41,861 bases of DNA from JBBITW01 sp037440525 (GTDB taxonomy: Bacteria > Desulfobacterota > BSN033 > UBA1163): assembly GCA_037440525.1 (NCBI GenBank), contig JBBITW010000005.1:1-41861 (forward strand), in the 5' to 3' direction. This document shows positions 40,350 to 41,861 of the stretch, one piece after another. The notes beneath the pieces were generated by a model. That model did no database searches, had not been told where the DNA came from, and saw only the letters and a list, made by a program, of their open reading frames with translations. Position 1 is the first letter of the stretch. The number at the start of each line of letters is the position of its first letter. The position numbers and the translations under genes are program-made.

Positions 40350-41708
40350 ATGGAAAATATTAAGATGTTGGTGGTGGATGACGAAGACCCTGTGAGAGAG
40401 GTAATTCGAATGGGCCTTTCCCAGATGGGAGGATTTTCTGTTGAGGTTGCAAAAAACGGAATAGAGGCATTGGAAAAGATAGAAGCTGATGTCTTTGACC
40501 TGGTACTTACAGATATGATGATGCCCGAGATGAATGGAATGGAGCTTCTTAAAATCATTAAAGGAACAAGGCAAGATCTCCCTGTCATAATGATGACAGC
40601 CTATGGTTCAATAGAAACTGCAGTTGAGTCAATGAAGATAGGGGCAAGCGACTATATAACAAAACCAATCGATTTTAACGAACTTCTTATACATATCAAG
40701 AGAGTTCTTAAAGAGAGTAAACTTATAAGGGAAAACCGTCTTTTGAGAATGGAGGTAAGAAAAAGATTTGAGTTTAGTAATATCGTAGGGAAGAGTAAAA
40801 AGATGCAGGAAGTATTTTCTTTGATTGAAAAGGTAGCACCAAGCAACAGTACTGTCATAATATATGGAGCAAGTGGGACAGGAAAGGAGCTTGTATCAAA
40901 GGCAATTCATTATAATAGTCCGAGGGCAAGTGGTCCTTTTATCACTTTCAATTGTGGGGCCATTCCTGAGACACTGGTTGAGAGTGAACTATTTGGTCAC
41001 ACAAAAGGTTCCTTTACAGGGGCGATTCAGGCGAAGAAAGGCCTTTTTGAAGAGGCAAATGGAGGGACGGTCTTCCTGGATGAGATTTCTACACTTTCCC
41101 CTTCTGTGCAGGTTAAACTTTTAAGAGTCCTTCAGGAGAAAGAGGTAATGAGGATAGGGAGTACAGAAAGGATACCAATTGATGTAAGAATGATTGCGGC
41201 AACCAATCAAAATCTCGAAACCAATATGAGGGAAGGGAAATTTCGTGAGGACCTATTTTATCGAATTCATGTCTTTCCTATCTTTCTTCCAGAGTTAAAA
41301 GATAGAAAAGAAGATATTCCAATCCTTGCCTACCATTTCCTTGATACCTATTCCAAGGAGAACTATAAGGAGATTAAAGGGATTTCAAAAGAGGCAATGG
41401 GAGTTCTTTTAGAGTATGATTGGCCAGGAAATGTGAGGGAGCTTGAAAATGTTATTGAAAGGGCTGTTGTAATAACAGACCATGAATATCTTACTCCTGA
41501 TGATCTTCCAAAAAACCTGAGGAAGGGAATCTCCTACAGGTTAAGGGAGATAGGTGAAGAACGTAGATCTCTTGAGGAGGTGAAGAAGGAATATATTGAG
41601 GAGGTGTTAAGGGAGACAGGTGGAGATAAGAAGCTTGCTGCTGAAATTCTAAAAGTTAGTCCAAGAACCCTATATCGGTTTGAAAAAAAGAATCTTTTTA
41701 GGAAATAA
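40350..41708 (+). CDS. NtrC-family sigma-54-dependent response regulator
   Basis: About 452 residues with three domains. The receiver is at about 1-120 (DDE at 10-12, phospho-acceptor Asp55 in LTDMMMPEMNG). The AAA+ domain is at about 140-370, with Walker A GASGTGKELV, the sigma-54 contact loop GSFTGA (a Ser variant of GAFTGA) and Walker B GGTVFLDEIS. A Fis-type helix-turn-helix ends the protein (GGDKKLAAEILKVSPRTLYR). It activates sigma-54 promoters after phosphorylation by an unlinked kinase; its targets are unknown. In-frame starts at 40338 and TTG 40320 are alternatives; none has a strong Shine-Dalgarno sequence. It is divergent from the HD-GYP gene. Confidence 0.93.
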   Translation: MENIKMLVVDDEDPVREVIRMGLSQMGGFSVEVAKNGIEALEKIEADVFDLVLTDMMMPEMNGMELLKIIKGTRQDLPVIMMTAYGSIETAVESMKIGASDYITKPIDFNELLIHIKRVLKESKLIRENRLLRMEVRKRFEFSNIVGKSKKMQEVFSLIEKVAPSNSTVIIYGASGTGKELVSKAIHYNSPRASGPFITFNCGAIPETLVESELFGHTKGSFTGAIQAKKGLFEEANGGTVFLDEISTLSPSVQVKLLRVLQEKEVMRIGSTERIPIDVRMIAATNQNLETNMREGKFREDLFYRIHVFPIFLPELKDRKEDIPILAYHFLDTYSKENYKEIKGISKEAMGVLLEYDWPGNVRELENVIERAVVITDHEYLTPDDLPKNLRKGISYRLREIGEERRSLEEVKKEYIEEVLRETGGDKKLAAEILKVSPRTLYRFEKKNLFRK

Positions 41709-41729
41709 AAGATCCAAGGTATCTTAGAT

Positions 41730-41752
41730 CCCCTCACCCATTCCCTCTCCCC
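41730..41752 (+). repeat. Half-site of the CCCTCACCC/CCCTCTCCCC repeat
   Basis: CCCCTCACCC followed by CCCTCTCCCC, the left half of the palindrome seen at 64-103 and 26117-26157, just after the NtrC-type gene. The right half is missing. Confidence 0.6.
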
Positions 41753-41770
41753 AAGAGGCTGTGTCGTAAT

Positions 41771-41851
41771 GTCATTCTGAGGCTTTAGCCGAAGAATCTA
41801 TGTTTTATAAGGGTTTGAATTCTATAGATTCCTCGCTTCGCTCGGAATGAC
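41771..41851. repeat. GTCATTC.../...GAATGAC inverted repeat pair
   Basis: GTCATTCTGAGGCTTTAGCC and the opposing TTCCTCGCTTCGCTCGGAAT (ending GAATGAC) are imperfect inverted arms. The right arm matches the internal arm of the family B elements (ATTCCTCGCTCCGCTCGGAATGAC). It runs to the window edge, so extent is unknown. Confidence 0.65.
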
Positions 41852-41861
41852 ACCACTCTTT

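Overview
The window comes from the chromosome of a Gram-negative, LPS-making bacterium with AT-rich DNA. Gene order and content fit Desulfobacterota (the old Deltaproteobacteria) or a neighbouring phylum. The evidence is the ffh-rpsP-khpA-rimM-trmD-(PF09936-type methyltransferase)-rplS-rnhB-yraN block, a DapL-type aminotransferase, a single LolC/E-type permease, and a lipid A operon with a Gfo/Idh/MocA dehydrogenase between lpxA and lpxB. No rRNA, tRNA, phage, IS or CRISPR locus is visible.

Layout. (1) 138-2851, plus strand: a membrane alkaline-phosphatase-superfamily (LTA-synthase/MdoB-like) enzyme and an unrecognised cysteine-motif protein. (2) 20164-2860, minus strand: one long envelope-biogenesis run. 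It reads lysS, a LolC/E-type permease, a TPR plus double cyclic-nucleotide-binding-domain protein, lolD, bamA, ompH/skp, lpxD, fabZ, lpxA, the Gfo/Idh/MocA gene, lpxB, msbA, a DUF374 acyltransferase, lemA and a DUF2207 protein. lpxC, lpxH/lpxI, lpxK and waaA are absent from the window. (3) 26089-20417, minus strand: the translation and secretion block from ffh to yraN. (4) 28211-26385, minus strand: a lipoprotein that joins a BamD-like TPR region to a C-terminal LptA/OstA-like domain. (5) 28777-35078, plus strand: dapL, a CBS/CorC-type membrane protein, an unrecognised 276-residue protein, and a K+-independent-type membrane pyrophosphatase. The last two look less AT-rich than their surroundings. 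(6) 38830-35099, minus strand: a TGS-domain GTPase, a Tat-exported DUF3108 protein, a DUF4911 protein and tldD. (7) 38899-41708: an HD-GYP response regulator and a divergent NtrC-family response regulator, with no kinase beside either.

Non-coding structure is a notable part of the window. A palindromic element of about 220 bp (family A) occurs three times, each time squeezed between two co-directional genes of a run: lpxB/msbA, rnhB/yraN and GTPase/DUF3108. One copy supplies the last codons of rnhB. A second family (B) has 15-bp perfect terminal inverted repeats in its complete copy and lies in intergenic spaces and at the window edges. Short CCCTCTCCCC/GGGGAGAGGG palindromes also recur. Several near-consensus sigma-70 promoters can be read by eye.

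The most interesting candidates are the cNBD protein translationally wedged inside the Lol transporter genes, the BamD-LptA fusion, the operon-embedded palindromic element family A, and the unrecognised gene before hppA. Family names are from pattern recognition of the protein sequences. No database search was run.
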